From: CAWEFA01 sp963808135
GTDB taxonomy: Bacteria; Bacteroidota; Bacteroidia; Bacteroidales; DTGW01
Assembly: GCA_963808135.1 (NCBI GenBank)
Contig: CAWEFA010000034.1
Location: 9,637 to 73,636, forward strand
Direction of reading: 5' to 3'
Length of the DNA stretch: 64,000 bases
The notes below the pieces were generated by a model. That model did not search any database and was not told the DNA's origin. It was given only the letters and a program-made list of their open reading frames with translations. The number at the start of each line of letters is the position of its first letter. The stretch's first letter is position 1. Position numbers and translations under genes: made by a program. Below are positions 1 to 9,384 of the stretch, piece after piece.

Positions 1-621
1 TGCACTCAATGAATGAGTCAAATAAATCGAGCCCACTAAAATGGAGGTAGAGGCAAGAAAAGGCGTCAACGTAAATCGGTCTTTTTGAAGATACAAATAG
101 AAGGTTAAGGGAATTAGAAGCAGGGTTATTATGTTAGGGTAACCTGCCCAGAGAAGTATTTCCATGTCTGGCCGTGAAACTGCCACTAAAAATGCGACAA
201 TAAAAGCGCCTGACTCTACCCAGACACTTTTAGTTATCAAGAAGGCACATATTACAAGAAGCGATGAGAACAAAGCTACAATCACTGCCTGTGCCAAGTA
301 ATCGGACATGCCAGTCATCATTATTATTCCTGCAGCGAAAATGTGATAGCCTGGAAAAGTCAAAGATAGCCCACCGCCCATCTGATAATTATTCCACAGG
401 AAATTGGTGTTGCCTGACTGCGTTATTGAGTTAATGACACTATTATGTAAGCCAATGTCTGCGCCTGGAGGATAAGAAGCCCACAACATAAGAATTAGGC
501 GGTATGCGAATGCAAAAACAAAAATTAGAAGTAGTAAAATATGTTTTCTACTGGCTTTGAATATTTGCTCCCCCGCCTTTCTCGATTTAGTGCTTTTGCG
601 ATTAATGGAATTATTAGTCAA
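1..621 (-). CDS. Archaeal multipass membrane protein, 3' end cut by window edge
   Basis: An open frame runs from a TTG at 621, with an in-frame stop two codons upstream, to the window edge, giving about 207 residues with no stop. There is a basic N-terminus, then a hydrophobic helix, then a loop containing SYPPGADIGLHNSVI, followed by at least three more hydrophobic stretches. An acidic residue in the first extracytoplasmic loop is typical of GT-C fold glycosyltransferases and oligosaccharyltransferase-like proteins, so a GT-C type enzyme is possible but not proven. The gene is divergent from the corrinoid protein at 689, with 67 bases between them. The first ATG in frame is about 43 codons in, inside the first helix, so TTG is the better start. 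I am confident that it is coding and only moderately sure of the class. Confidence 0.55.
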   Translation of the reverse strand, partial: MTNNSINRKSTKSRKAGEQIFKASRKHILLLLIFVFAFAYRLILMLWASYPPGADIGLHNSVINSITQSGNTNFLWNNYQMGGGLSLTFPGYHIFAAGIIMMTGMSDYLAQAVIVALFSSLLVICAFLITKSVWVESGAFIVAFLVAVSRPDMEILLWAGYPNIITLLLIPLTFYLYLQKDRFTLTPFLASTSILVGSIYLTHSLSA

Positions 622-642
622 ACTTTAAATATGAATTTCGAG

Positions 643-681
643 TATAAAAAGCCCAGAGTAACAAAAAAGGAAAACAAGGTG
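643..681 (+). promoter_or_regulatory. Archaeal TATA box and ribosome binding site
   Basis: TATAAAAA at 643-650 sits about 40 bases before the start codon at 689, and AAGGTG at 676-681 lies 7 bases before it. A TATA box followed by a GGTG-type ribosome site is the archaeal arrangement and differs from the TAnnTTTG promoters further right. It supports an archaeal origin for the left edge. Confidence 0.55.
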
Positions 682-688
682 TATTTAA

Positions 689-1114
689 ATGTCATGGCTT
701 AAATCTATGATGGAAAAAGAACCTCCAGAACCAGAAAATCCACTCGGCATCGTCGTAATCGGAAACATTGAACCCGACATGCATGACACAGCAAAAGAAG
801 CAGTCAGACGCTCACTAAAACGCGCAGGATTCAAAACAATTGACGTTGGAAAAAGCGTTGCTCCACAAGTTTTTATTGACAAAGTAAAAGAAAACAATGC
901 AAACATCATTGCAATTTCAGTAAACACAGTACCAGCAAAAAATAATCTTGCAAAACTTGACGAATTATTGAAGGCAGCCGGATTAAAAGACAAAGTTGGA
1001 ATAATCATGGGCGGCGCTGCTGTCAAGAAAGAAGATGCTGACGCAATAGGCGCACTATTTGGCAAAAACAAGGAAGAAGCTCCTGAGTTAGCAAAAAAGG
1101 CTCTGAAGAAATAA
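689..1114 (+). CDS. Small stand-alone cobalamin (B12)-binding domain protein, archaeal
   Basis: This 141-residue protein is essentially a single Rossmann-like B12-binding domain, as in corrinoid proteins of methyltransferase systems and the small subunits of mutases. After a short charged N-terminus comes GIVVIGNIEPDMHD, corresponding to the cobalt-ligating DxHxxG loop. The aspartate and histidine (D30, H32) are present, but the usual glycine is alanine (DMHDTA). Further motifs are IIAISVNTVPAKNN, equivalent to the SxL region, and GIIMGGAAV, equivalent to the GG motif near the nucleotide tail. It lacks the N-terminal helical cap found in MtaC/MtmC-type corrinoid proteins. No methyltransferase partner is visible because the segment ends just after the gene. 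Whether it binds B12 with the altered motif cannot be read from sequence. Confidence 0.7.
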   Translation: MSWLKSMMEKEPPEPENPLGIVVIGNIEPDMHDTAKEAVRRSLKRAGFKTIDVGKSVAPQVFIDKVKENNANIIAISVNTVPAKNNLAKLDELLKAAGLKDKVGIIMGGAAVKKEDADAIGALFGKNKEEAPELAKKALKK

Positions 1115-1358
1115 ATCCATCAGACGTGTAAAAAAATGTCCTTTAAATTCAATACTAAACAAAACATCTATACTATTATGTATCTTTGGTGCCAGGGGAT
1201 CAATTTCAAGTGGAATACCGGCTTCCTTCATAGTTCCGGACGGACTTCTGTTAAAAGACATTGAATTTGAACATCAAACAAAACCGCTTTAAGCGAAAGG
1301 CCAATAGTTAAAAGCCCTCTAATGAAATAGATTTTTCTTGGCTTAATAAAATTGAAAA
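1115..1358. other. Join between archaeal and Bacteroidetes DNA
   Basis: This 244-base stretch carries no confident gene. Codon style and gene type change across it, from an archaeal corrinoid protein to a Bacteroidetes acyl-CoA ligase. On the minus strand an open frame of about 55 codons begins at ATG 1261 (MSFNRSPSGTMKEAG...) and reads until about 1100 inside the archaeal gene. It could be the first part of a real Bacteroidetes gene cut by the join, which would put the breakpoint near 1,115-1,135. The exact breakpoint cannot be fixed from sequence alone. Confidence 0.4.
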
Positions 1359-3150
1359 TTATATTTTCTGCTCCTTTTGTGTTAAGTAAATCTGATCAAT
1401 AATATCTTTATATTTTTCATAAATAACACTTCTTTTGAGTTTTAATGTAGGCGATAGTTCACCAGTTAAAACCGACCATTCATCTGAAACGAGCCTGAAG
1501 CGTTTAATTTGTTCCGTTTTTCCAACTTGATGATTTATTTCATCAATAACTTTATTAAACTGAACAATAACTTTTTTATGTTTAATAAGTTCGGTATGAT
1601 TATTATAGAAAATTTTGTTACTTGCACTCCAATCGTGCAGGTAAGAAAAATTGGGTTGAATAATTGCACTTGCAAATTTCTGGTTCTCTCCAAGCACAAA
1701 AGCTTGTTCTATAAACTCCGATTCTTTTAATTTATTCTCGATAACCTGGGGCGCTACATATTTGCCATTTGAAAGTTTAAATATTTCCTTCTTGCGGTCT
1801 GTAATTTTTAAAAATTTACCTTTAACAAGTTCCCCAATATCGCCGGTATGAAACCAGCCTTCATTGTCAATTACTTCTTTAGTAAGCTTTGGGTCTTTAT
1901 AATAACCCAACATCACGTTGTGGCCTCTGCAAAGGATTTCACCATCTCCGGAAATTTTTACCTCAACACCATTTATAACAGGACCAGTTTGTACCGATCA
2001 TAAAAAGAGGAAGTTTAACATTATTGACTGAAATAATAGGAGAAGTTTCCGAAAGCCCGTACCCTTCAATAACTTTTATGCCAGCAGCCCAAAATATTCT
2101 TGCTAAACGAGGCTGTAAAGTTGCGCCGCCCGAGACTATTTTATCCAGTTTATTGCCTAATGCCTCACGCCATTTAGAAAAAACCAATTTATCCGCTATC
2201 CTTAGCTTTAAATTATAAAATAGCCGGTTTGGTTTATCAGGGTCAAACTTTTTGCCAAGCTCAATTGCCCAGAAATAGATATGTCTTTTTATAAAGGGAA
2301 GCTCATGCCCTTTAGTTTGAAGCTTTTCGAAAAAAAGTTCAATAATCCTCGGTACACAACAAAAAAGAGTAGGTTTTACTTCAAGAATATTTTCAGCGAT
2401 CGAACCCATATTTTCGGCATAGTAAATACTTATTCCTTTAAATTGAAAATGATAATTTGCAATTCGTTCGTAAACATGGCTTAAAGGCAGAAAACTTAAT
2501 GCTTTTGCTTCAGGCCCGCTTGCATGCACATTTGCAGACTCTTTAAAGTTATTAACCAAATTGTTGTGCGATAACATTACCCCTTTTGGAAAACCGGTTG
2601 TGCCACTGGTATAAATAATTGTGCAAAGGTCGCCAGGTTTAATATTGTCCTTTATCTGTTTAAATTCAGAAACTGCTTTTTCGGTATTTTCTTTCCCTTT
2701 CTGAATTATCGATTGCCAATTTTTTACACCTTCAATTAAAGAAATGGAATATATTTCAAAAACACCAGCCATTCCTGCAATTGGTTCGATTTTATCATAA
2801 AGTTGTTTGTCCGAAACTATAATTAATTTGGGTTTGCAATGGTTAAGAATATAATAATAATCGTCTTTGCTTATTGTTGGATAAACAGGCACATGAATTA
2901 CGCCAACCTGCGACATTCCCATATCAATGAAGTTCCATTCGGGCCTGTTATTTGTAATTGTTGCAATTATATCTCCTTTTTTAAAACCCATAGCAAGCAA
3001 TCCATAGCTAAAATAATCCGATTGGGTTATATATTCCAAAGGGCTATATTTTATCCATTTTCCGTTTTCTTTTCCGGCTACAGCATCATCCTTATAACTG
3101 TATGAATTTTTATAATTTTCGAGTAAGTCAAAAACACGCGTTATTTCCAT
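1359..3150 (-). CDS. Long-chain acyl-CoA synthetase (AMP-forming), one frameshift
   Basis: This enzyme activates fatty acids to acyl-CoA through an acyl-adenylate. The N-terminal piece has the P-loop-like motif IIYTSGTTGFPKG and the adenylation motif GYGLSETSP. The C-terminal piece, in another frame, has GWFHTGDIGEL and DRKKEIFKLSNGKYV, the hinge and lysine-bearing signature of the family. The two frames join cleanly if one T is removed from the TTT at 1988-1990 (AAA to AA on the coding strand), giving ...MIGTTGPVINGVEV.... This is a homopolymer-type error. The restored protein is about 600 residues, normal for the FadD15-like bacterial long-chain group. The chosen start is ATG 3150 (MEITRVFDLL); a longer frame exists back to 3207 but adds residues unlike the family. 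The gene is divergent from the ABC ATPase at 3340. Confidence 0.88.
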
Positions 3151-3287
3151 TATCTGTATAATTTGCCAATAAAACAAATTTAATAAAAAAATGCTCACAT
3201 CATTCACAAAGTATTTTTAAATATTTGAATAGGCTAATACAAAGAAAACCAATTGCCTGACTGAAAATAAATTTCCCAGTCTTATCC

Positions 3288-3318
3288 TTTTGTTTTTATT
3301 TTATAAAAAGTACCTTCG
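3288..3318 (+). promoter_or_regulatory. Bacteroidetes-type promoter (TTTTG-N18-TACCTTCG)
   Basis: TTTTG at 3288-3292 and TACCTTCG at 3311-3318 are separated by 18 bases. This closely matches the Bacteroidetes -33 TTTG and -7 TAnnTTTG elements. It ends about 21 bases before the ATG at 3340 and probably drives the ABC ATPase and nadD. Confidence 0.5.
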
Positions 3319-3339
3319 TAAAGAAATATTGAACTGAAA

Positions 3340-4053
3340 ATGAAAAGTATTATTTCCTTCAGAAATGTAGTAAAAAACTATTATTTGGGAAATATTGTTG
3401 TTCCGGCATTGCGAAATATTTCGCTCGAAATATCGCAAAACGAATATTTAGCTATTATGGGACCATCGGGCTCAGGTAAATCAACATTAATGAACATTAT
3501 CGGTTGCCTCGATACTCCTTCAAGCGGCAATTATTTTTTAAACGGCACCGATGTAAGTAAGTTAAATGATAACCAGTTAGCTGAAATAAGAAATAAAGAA
3601 ATCGGGTTTGTATTTCAAACATTCAATCTTTTGCCGCGTTACAATGCTATTGACAATATTATGCTGCCTCTCGTTTACGCCGGTATTTCGAAAGCGGAGC
3701 GAATTGAAGCTGCAAAAAATGTTATTGCCAGCGTGGGATTAACCGATCGCATGTATCACAAGCCTAATGAACTTTCAGGAGGACAAAGGCAACGGGTTGC
3801 ATTGGCTCGCGCGTTGGTTAACCGCCCGTCAATTATTCTGGCCGATGAGCCGACCGGCAACCTCGATTCAAAAACATCGATAGATATTATGAACCTTTTC
3901 AGCGAAATACACAAAAAGGGAAATACAATTATTATTGTTACGCACGAAGAAGATATTGCTTTATACACAAAAAGAATTATAAAATTGCGTGATGGGGAAA
4001 TAGAAATGGATTATCAAAATCCAGGCAGAAAAATGGCAATTGAACATTCCTAA
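3340..4053 (+). CDS. ABC transporter ATP-binding protein, LolD/MacB type
   Basis: This is a 237-residue cytoplasmic ATPase subunit. It has Walker A GPSGSGKST at residues 41-49, a Q-loop at VFQTFNLLPRYNA, the signature LSGGQRQRVALARAL, Walker B ILADEPTGNLDS and the H-loop VTHEED. The FNLLP segment and GNLDS Walker B are characteristic of the LolD/MacB/FtsE group, which works with FtsX-like permeases on lipoproteins, peptides or macrolides. No permease is adjacent. A MacB-like permease lies 40 kb away at 43,937 on the other strand and is a possible but unproven partner. The gene is followed after 22 bases by nadD on the same strand, so the two are likely co-transcribed. Confidence 0.88.
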   Translation: MKSIISFRNVVKNYYLGNIVVPALRNISLEISQNEYLAIMGPSGSGKSTLMNIIGCLDTPSSGNYFLNGTDVSKLNDNQLAEIRNKEIGFVFQTFNLLPRYNAIDNIMLPLVYAGISKAERIEAAKNVIASVGLTDRMYHKPNELSGGQRQRVALARALVNRPSIILADEPTGNLDSKTSIDIMNLFSEIHKKGNTIIIVTHEEDIALYTKRIIKLRDGEIEMDYQNPGRKMAIEHS

Positions 4054-4075
4054 TGTTACAAGTCAGTTGATATAA

Positions 4076-4651
4076 ATGAAAACCGGATTATTTTTTGGTT
4101 CGTTTAATCCAATTCATATCGGACATTTGGCCATAGCAAATTATATTGCGGAATTTACCGACCTGAAACAGATTTGGTTTGTTGTTAGTCCGCAAAACCC
4201 ATTAAAAAAGAAAAAAAGTTTACTGGCAGATTATCACAGGCTGAACCTGGTAAAGGAAGCTATTGAAGATGATAGCCGTTTTTATGCCTGCGACATAGAA
4301 TTTAAACTTCCTTATCCTTCCTATACAATTGACACAATAACTTACCTGCGCGAACTTTATCCTGATAAAACTTTTTCCATTGTTCTTGGTGCAGACGGAT
4401 TGGTAAATTTCCATAAATGGAAAAATTATAAAGAGCTTATTAAAACCACAACCCGTTATGTTTATCCACGTTCGGGCACTGACCCGTCAATATTGAACAA
4501 TATTGAAAATTGTATTTTTGTAAATGCACCTTTAATAGAAATATCCTCAACATTTATACGGGACGGGATACGTGAAGGAAACGATTTGCGGCATTTCTTA
4601 AATCACAGGGTTTATAAATATATAAAAGATATGCACTTCTACGAAAAGTAA
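4076..4651 (+). CDS. nadD: Nicotinate-nucleotide adenylyltransferase
   Basis: NadD makes nicotinic acid adenine dinucleotide from NaMN and ATP, the penultimate step of NAD synthesis. The 191-residue protein has the nucleotidyltransferase motif GSFNPIHIGHL near its start, with the catalytic HxGH (HIGH), and the second motif ISSTFIRDGI near the C-terminus. Its length is normal for the family. It follows the ABC ATPase by 22 bases and converges on mqnA, with 12 bases between the stops. Confidence 0.93.
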   Translation: MKTGLFFGSFNPIHIGHLAIANYIAEFTDLKQIWFVVSPQNPLKKKKSLLADYHRLNLVKEAIEDDSRFYACDIEFKLPYPSYTIDTITYLRELYPDKTFSIVLGADGLVNFHKWKNYKELIKTTTRYVYPRSGTDPSILNNIENCIFVNAPLIEISSTFIRDGIREGNDLRHFLNHRVYKYIKDMHFYEK

Positions 4652-4663
4652 AAATAGTTATTT

Positions 4664-5428
4664 TCAAATTGCCAGATTATCTTTATTCATTTTGAGGAAC
4701 AACTTCATTGCCTCTTTCTTTCTCTCATCAAGTTCAAAACTCATATTGTTTGTTAAATAGTCCTCTATCTCGTTTTGTTGGATAGTTCCATTGATTTTTA
4801 CCGAAGCCAAAGCTTCCGGAATATGGCTTATTCCATAATGCATAGCTTCTTCAAAATTATTAATAAAACCTTTATCGAGATTGCAATTGCTTACCCAACA
4901 TGCAAACACAAAAGGCAAACCTGTAAAATCTTTCCATACTTTCGCCAAGTCATAAACATAATTATATTTTTTTTCAATTGAAAAAACTTTGTCTCCTATT
5001 ACAACTGCGGCAGTCCTGTTTTTAATTTCATTCAGTTCAAATCCCGGAGCGCCAATACGAAAATTAACATCTATTTTCCAAAACTCTTTTGCAATAAGCT
5101 TTATAAGCGCCACTGAAGTTCTTGACTGGTAATCGAGAACAATTTCATTTATCTCTTTCCAGGGCTTCTCGCTTGCCAAAATAACAGTCCGGGCATTTCC
5201 ATTTGAACCGATACAATATTCTGAAAACAAATTGACATTATTAATTTCGGGTATCGTTGCAACAGGTACCAAACCTATTTCAGCCGAGCCAGAAGCTAAT
5301 AGAGTCGCACATTCAGCGGGGAAATTCAGCATCAAATCTATCTCATTTTTTATATCTGTGTTTTTTAAACCAAACACAAATGGCAAAGTGTTGTAAAATG
5401 AGATTGCAGAAACTCTTATTTTTTGCAT
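4664..5428 (-). CDS. mqnA: Chorismate dehydratase of the futalosine menaquinone pathway
   Basis: This 254-residue protein belongs to the MqnA/MqnD periplasmic-binding-like fold. It starts with KIRVSAISFYNTLPFVFGL and contains LMLNFPAECATLLASGSAEIGLVPVATIP, the substrate-pocket region of the MqnA branch. MqnA converts chorismate to 3-enolpyruvylbenzoate, the first step of the futalosine route to menaquinone. Other mqn genes are not in this window. The gene is transcribed toward nadD and is divergent from purB. Confidence 0.85.
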   Translation of the reverse strand: MQKIRVSAISFYNTLPFVFGLKNTDIKNEIDLMLNFPAECATLLASGSAEIGLVPVATIPEINNVNLFSEYCIGSNGNARTVILASEKPWKEINEIVLDYQSRTSVALIKLIAKEFWKIDVNFRIGAPGFELNEIKNRTAAVVIGDKVFSIEKKYNYVYDLAKVWKDFTGLPFVFACWVSNCNLDKGFINNFEEAMHYGISHIPEALASVKINGTIQQNEIEDYLTNNMSFELDERKKEAMKLFLKMNKDNLAI

Positions 5429-5526
5429 GAATAATTCTATTATCGTGCGAAATTAGAAAATTATCACCATTTTTAATGATAATTATAAAGCCTATTTAAG
5501 GCTGATAATTCTAAATTGAATTTTCG

Positions 5527-5534
5527 TAACTTTG
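5527..5534 (+). promoter_or_regulatory. Bacteroidetes -7 element upstream of purB
   Basis: TAACTTTG at 5527-5534 matches the TAnnTTTG -7 element and lies 22 bases before the purB ATG. A clear TTTG at -33 is not seen, so the assignment rests on one half-site. Confidence 0.35.
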
Positions 5535-5556
5535 CTTTTAAATCAAATTTTCAATA

Positions 5557-6906
5557 ATGGAATTAAACCCTCTTACAGCCATATCCCCGATTGACGGCAG
5601 GTATCATGACAAAACACAGGAACTTTCCCTTTATTTTTCTGAATTGGCTTTAATTCGTTACAGGATACTTATTGAAATAGAATATTTCATAGCCCTTTGT
5701 GAAATACCTTTGCCACAGCTTGAAAAATTCAATAAAGAAAATTTTTCCGTCCTGCGCGAAATATATGAAAATTTCGATTTGTTGGAAGCAAAGCAAATTA
5801 AGGATTTTGAAAAAATCACAAATCACGATGTAAAAGCTGTTGAATATTTTCTGAAACAAAAATTCGATTTGATTCAAATTTCAGCCTATAAAGAATTTAT
5901 TCATTTCGGCCTTACATCGCAGGATATTAACAATACTGCCATCCCTCTTTTATTTAAAGAAGCAATGATTGATGTTTATTATCCGTCAATTGATGACATT
6001 GTTATTAAGCTCGATGAATATGCCGTTACCTGGAATGATATTCCCATGCTGGCACACACTCACGGTCAACCGGCATCGCCAACAAGGCTTGGAAAAGAGA
6101 TAAAGGTATTCAATGAAAGGATTAAAGAACAAATCGAACAGCTTAAAACAATACCGTGGTCGGCTAAATTTGGCGGGGCTACAGGCAATTTCAATGCACA
6201 TGTTGCAGCTTATCCGCAAATTAACTGGGTCGATTTTGGGAACATGTTTGTAAATAAAACACTTGGTTTAAAACGCTCCCAAACTACTACACAAATTGAA
6301 CATTATGATAACATTGCCGCAATATTTGATGCACTGAAACGTATTAACACCATTCTTATCGATCTTTGCCGGGATTTTTGGACTTACATTTCAATGGAAT
6401 ATTTTAAACAGAAAATTAATAAAAACGAAGTAGGTTCGTCAACAATGCCGCATAAAGTAAATCCTATCGATTTTGAAAATGCCGAAGGCAACCTGGGAAT
6501 TGCAAATACATTTTTCGAACATCTTTCGGCCAAGTTGCCTGTATCGAGGTTGCAAAGAGATTTGACCGATTCAACAGCGCTCAGAAATGTTGGAGTCCCG
6601 TTGGCACATACTTTGATTTCTATAAAATCGCTGCAAAAAGGATTAAATAAAATAATCGTCAACAAAGAAGCAATTAATGCCGATTTGGAAAAAAATTGGG
6701 CAGTAGTGGCCGAAGCCATTCAAACAATTTTACGACGTGAAGGATTTCCTGATGCTTTCGGTTCGCTGAAAGAACTTACACGAACAAACGAAACTATCGA
6801 TAAAAAAATAATTTCAAAGTTTATTGATAATTTAAATGTTTCCGAAAAAGTTAAAAATGAATTGAAACAAATTACCCCGCAAAATTATACCGGCGTTAAA
6901 AACTAA
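5557..6906 (+). CDS. purB: Adenylosuccinate lyase
   Basis: This enzyme cleaves SAICAR and adenylosuccinate, releasing fumarate in purine synthesis. The 449-residue protein belongs to the fumarase/aspartase superfamily. It starts with LTAISPIDGRY, carries HTHGQPASPTRLGKE (catalytic histidine region) in the middle, and has the signature GSSTMPHKVNPIDFENAEGN at about residues 292-311. The match of MPHKVNPIDFENAEG with the gammaproteobacterial-type PurB group is strong. It is intact and full length. purH lies far away at 45,342. Confidence 0.95.
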   Translation: MELNPLTAISPIDGRYHDKTQELSLYFSELALIRYRILIEIEYFIALCEIPLPQLEKFNKENFSVLREIYENFDLLEAKQIKDFEKITNHDVKAVEYFLKQKFDLIQISAYKEFIHFGLTSQDINNTAIPLLFKEAMIDVYYPSIDDIVIKLDEYAVTWNDIPMLAHTHGQPASPTRLGKEIKVFNERIKEQIEQLKTIPWSAKFGGATGNFNAHVAAYPQINWVDFGNMFVNKTLGLKRSQTTTQIEHYDNIAAIFDALKRINTILIDLCRDFWTYISMEYFKQKINKNEVGSSTMPHKVNPIDFENAEGNLGIANTFFEHLSAKLPVSRLQRDLTDSTALRNVGVPLAHTLISIKSLQKGLNKIIVNKEAINADLEKNWAVVAEAIQTILRREGFPDAFGSLKELTRTNETIDKKIISKFIDNLNVSEKVKNELKQITPQNYTGVKN

Positions 6907-7035
6907 TCCCGATATTCTAAACATTCTTCAAAGCTTAAAATTCACAGCTATCCAATTTTAATAATGAATTAATAAACTTAAAAACTTATTTTTAACAGGC
7001 TATGAAAAGAATTTTAAAAAATTATAAATTCGGGA

Positions 7036-8202
7036 ATGGAAAATTATGATAATAATAAACTCATAGCCAAAACATTCTACGGATTAGAAAATGTTTTGGC
7101 CAATGAATTAATTACCATTGGCGCAAAAAACATAGAAATTGCAAACCGTGCAGTTTATTTTTCCGGTAACAAAGAAATGATGTATGGTTCAAATTATAAG
7201 CTCCGTACAGCAATATGCATTCTAAAACCCATTACCAAATTTCAAGTAAAAAATTATGAGGAACTATATAATAAAGTTTTTAAGTTTGACTGGAGCAAAA
7301 TAATTGACATTAATAAAACGTTTGCCATTGAATCTACGGTATATTCAACAATTTTCAGACATTCGCATTATGCGGCACAAAAAACCAAAGATGCAATTGT
7401 TGACCAGTTCCGGAAAAGAACGAATAAACGTCCAAACATCGATGCAATAAACCCTGACATACTAATAAACCTGTACATTTCCGAAAACAAATGTGTCCTT
7501 TCTTTAAATAGTTCAGGCGAACCATTATTTAAAAGAGGTTATAGAATTGCATCACAAGAAATGCCTTTGAATGAAGTCCTCGCTGCAGGATTAATAAAAC
7601 TTTCAGGTTGGAACGCCGGACAAAACCTTATCGACCCAATGTGCGGCACAGGGACAATTTTAATCGAGGCAGCTTTAATGGCTAATAACATCCAACCAGG
7701 AATTTTCAGAAAAAAATTCGGGTTTGAAAACTGGCCTGATTTTGATAATGTTATTTTTGAAAAAGTAAAGTCCGACGAAAATAAAAAACTGGTTTCGAGA
7801 ACCGGCTTTTACGGCGCTGATATTTCTGCAAAGGCCATTGACATTGCCTCTCAAAATATAAAAAATGCACTTGTCGATAATAATATAGATATAAAAAATA
7901 TTGAATTCGGGCAATATGAACCATTGGTCAATTCAGGTGTTATAATTACCAATCCACCTTATGGGATACGTCATAAAAAAGATGACATTAATAATTTTTA
8001 CAAATCGATTGGGGATACTTTAAAAAATAAATATAGGAATTTTGAAGCATGGATATTAACATCGAATCTTGAAGCAATGAAATATATAGGTTTACATCCT
8101 TCAAAAAAAATAAAACTGATGAATGCTTCATTGGAATGTACATTTAACAAATACGAAATTTACGAAGGGACAAAAAAAACAAAAGAGAAACCAATACTTT
8201 AA
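7036..8202 (+). CDS. THUMP-domain class I SAM RNA methyltransferase (RlmL/YpsC type)
   Basis: This 388-residue protein has an N-terminal THUMP RNA-binding domain (about residues 50-160) followed by a Rossmann methyltransferase domain. Motif I is DPMCGTGTILIEAA and the catalytic motif IV is NPPYGIR, typical of N2-guanosine or N6-adenosine methylation of RNA. It matches the N-terminal half of E. coli RlmL, which makes m2G2445 in 23S rRNA, and Bacillus YpsC. The target site is inferred only from family membership. The gene stands alone downstream of purB with about 130 bases between them. Confidence 0.87.
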   Translation: MENYDNNKLIAKTFYGLENVLANELITIGAKNIEIANRAVYFSGNKEMMYGSNYKLRTAICILKPITKFQVKNYEELYNKVFKFDWSKIIDINKTFAIESTVYSTIFRHSHYAAQKTKDAIVDQFRKRTNKRPNIDAINPDILINLYISENKCVLSLNSSGEPLFKRGYRIASQEMPLNEVLAAGLIKLSGWNAGQNLIDPMCGTGTILIEAALMANNIQPGIFRKKFGFENWPDFDNVIFEKVKSDENKKLVSRTGFYGADISAKAIDIASQNIKNALVDNNIDIKNIEFGQYEPLVNSGVIITNPPYGIRHKKDDINNFYKSIGDTLKNKYRNFEAWILTSNLEAMKYIGLHPSKKIKLMNASLECTFNKYEIYEGTKKTKEKPIL

Positions 8203-8359
8203 AGCAATATTTTTTAAAAATGTGAACAAATATTTAAAAAAATATAATTTTAATAAAGCAATCAAAACATTTGACAATTATTGCCTTATACTTGTAGCTT
8301 AAAATTTAATTTATAAATATCTTAAAATATATTAAAAGAGGTTATGTTTTCTAAAGAAA

Positions 8360-8376
8360 TAATTTTGTTATATTTG
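8360..8376 (+). promoter_or_regulatory. Candidate -7 elements upstream of the siaB-like gene
   Basis: Two overlapping matches to TAnnTTTG occur: TAATTTTG at 8360-8367 and TATATTTG at 8369-8376, about 46-60 bases before the ATG at 8422. The rest of the 219-base gap after the methyltransferase gene is AT-rich with no other visible signal. Confidence 0.3.
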
Positions 8377-8421
8377 TTGTAATAATATAAAATACTAACT
8401 ATACAAACCAGAATAACTTAT

Positions 8422-8970
8422 ATGTCTTTTAATATTGATGAATATTACAATATGCTTCATAATGGAGAGGTTTTATTTGAATATAAGGGAACTGTATCTG
8501 CTGAATGGATAAATGGCGTTCTGGAAAATATAGAAAATAAACTTGATGCCGTTAATGAGGATCCTAAAATTAAGAAGAAGATGTATAATGTTCTGGTAGA
8601 AGGGCTTCAAAATTTATTTCATCATATTGAAGAACTCCCGGAAGACCTTCGAGGCAAATACAATTCAAAATTTGGTGTGTTTGTAGTTAAAAAGTTCGAG
8701 AGTGGCTATAAAGTTTCAATGGGTAATTTTATAACTACATCCAAGATAAAATATCTCAAGGATAAAATTGATAAAATTAATTCCCTTAATGTTGAAGAAC
8801 TAAAAGATATGTACAAATTTATTTTAAACCATCAGAAACTATCTGCGAAAGGCGGCGGTGGTTTAGGGTTAATTGATATGGCAAGAAAAACAGGCAATAA
8901 ACTTGAATATGATTTTTATGATTATAATGATGAATTCAGTTTCTTTAATCTTGATGTAAAAATAAATTAA
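8422..8970 (+). CDS. SiaB-family protein kinase (DUF6272, GHKL-like)
   Basis: This 182-residue cytoplasmic protein has a degenerate histidine-kinase-type ATPase fold. An N-box-like VLVEGLQNLFHH lies at about residues 57-68 (E60, N64), and a glycine-rich GGGGLGLIDMAR at about 144-155 serves as the ATP lid. In Pseudomonas, SiaB phosphorylates SiaC, which otherwise activates the diguanylate cyclase SiaD. A SiaC-like gene follows 33 bases downstream, which strongly supports the assignment. No SiaA phosphatase or diguanylate cyclase gene is adjacent, so the output of the pair is unknown here. Confidence 0.78.
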   Translation: MSFNIDEYYNMLHNGEVLFEYKGTVSAEWINGVLENIENKLDAVNEDPKIKKKMYNVLVEGLQNLFHHIEELPEDLRGKYNSKFGVFVVKKFESGYKVSMGNFITTSKIKYLKDKIDKINSLNVEELKDMYKFILNHQKLSAKGGGGLGLIDMARKTGNKLEYDFYDYNDEFSFFNLDVKIN

Positions 8971-9003
8971 TAATTAATAATAAAATAACTATATAAAAAA
9001 CAT

Positions 9004-9384
9004 ATGGAACCATTAAATATAGAAGGAACCGCAAAAACCCCTAATGTTAAATTTGACAGCGCCCAAGGTACGATAGAAATAAAAGGAAGATCTATTCCCG
9101 AAAATTCTATTGAATTTTATAAACCTCTTGTTGATTGGCTTGAAGATTATAGTAAAGGCCCTTCATCGCTTACGAAGGTAAATATTCAACTTGAATATTT
9201 CAACACGAGTTCTTCAAAGTGTATACTCGATGTTTTCAAAAAACTCGAAACAATTTATAAAGCTAAAAATGAAGTTATAATAAATTGGTTTTATGAAGAA
9301 GATGATGAAGATATGCTTGAAGCTGGTGAAGATTATGAATCAATTATTCGGGTTCCGTTTAAAATGATTGAAATTGTTGATTAA
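9004..9384 (+). CDS. SiaC-family regulatory phosphoprotein (DUF1987)
   Basis: This 126-residue protein carries the core of the SiaC/DUF1987 family: SIPENSIEFYKPLVDWL, VNIQLEYFNTSSSKCILDVF and an acidic EEDDEDMLEAGEDYE stretch. Thr68 of this protein falls in the NTSS motif, at the same number as the phosphorylated threonine of Pseudomonas SiaC. It is probably the substrate of the kinase just upstream. Both genes share one strand and probably one transcript, which ends at an inverted repeat overlapping this stop codon. Confidence 0.8.
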   Translation: MEPLNIEGTAKTPNVKFDSAQGTIEIKGRSIPENSIEFYKPLVDWLEDYSKGPSSLTKVNIQLEYFNTSSSKCILDVFKKLETIYKAKNEVIINWFYEEDDEDMLEAGEDYESIIRVPFKMIEIVD

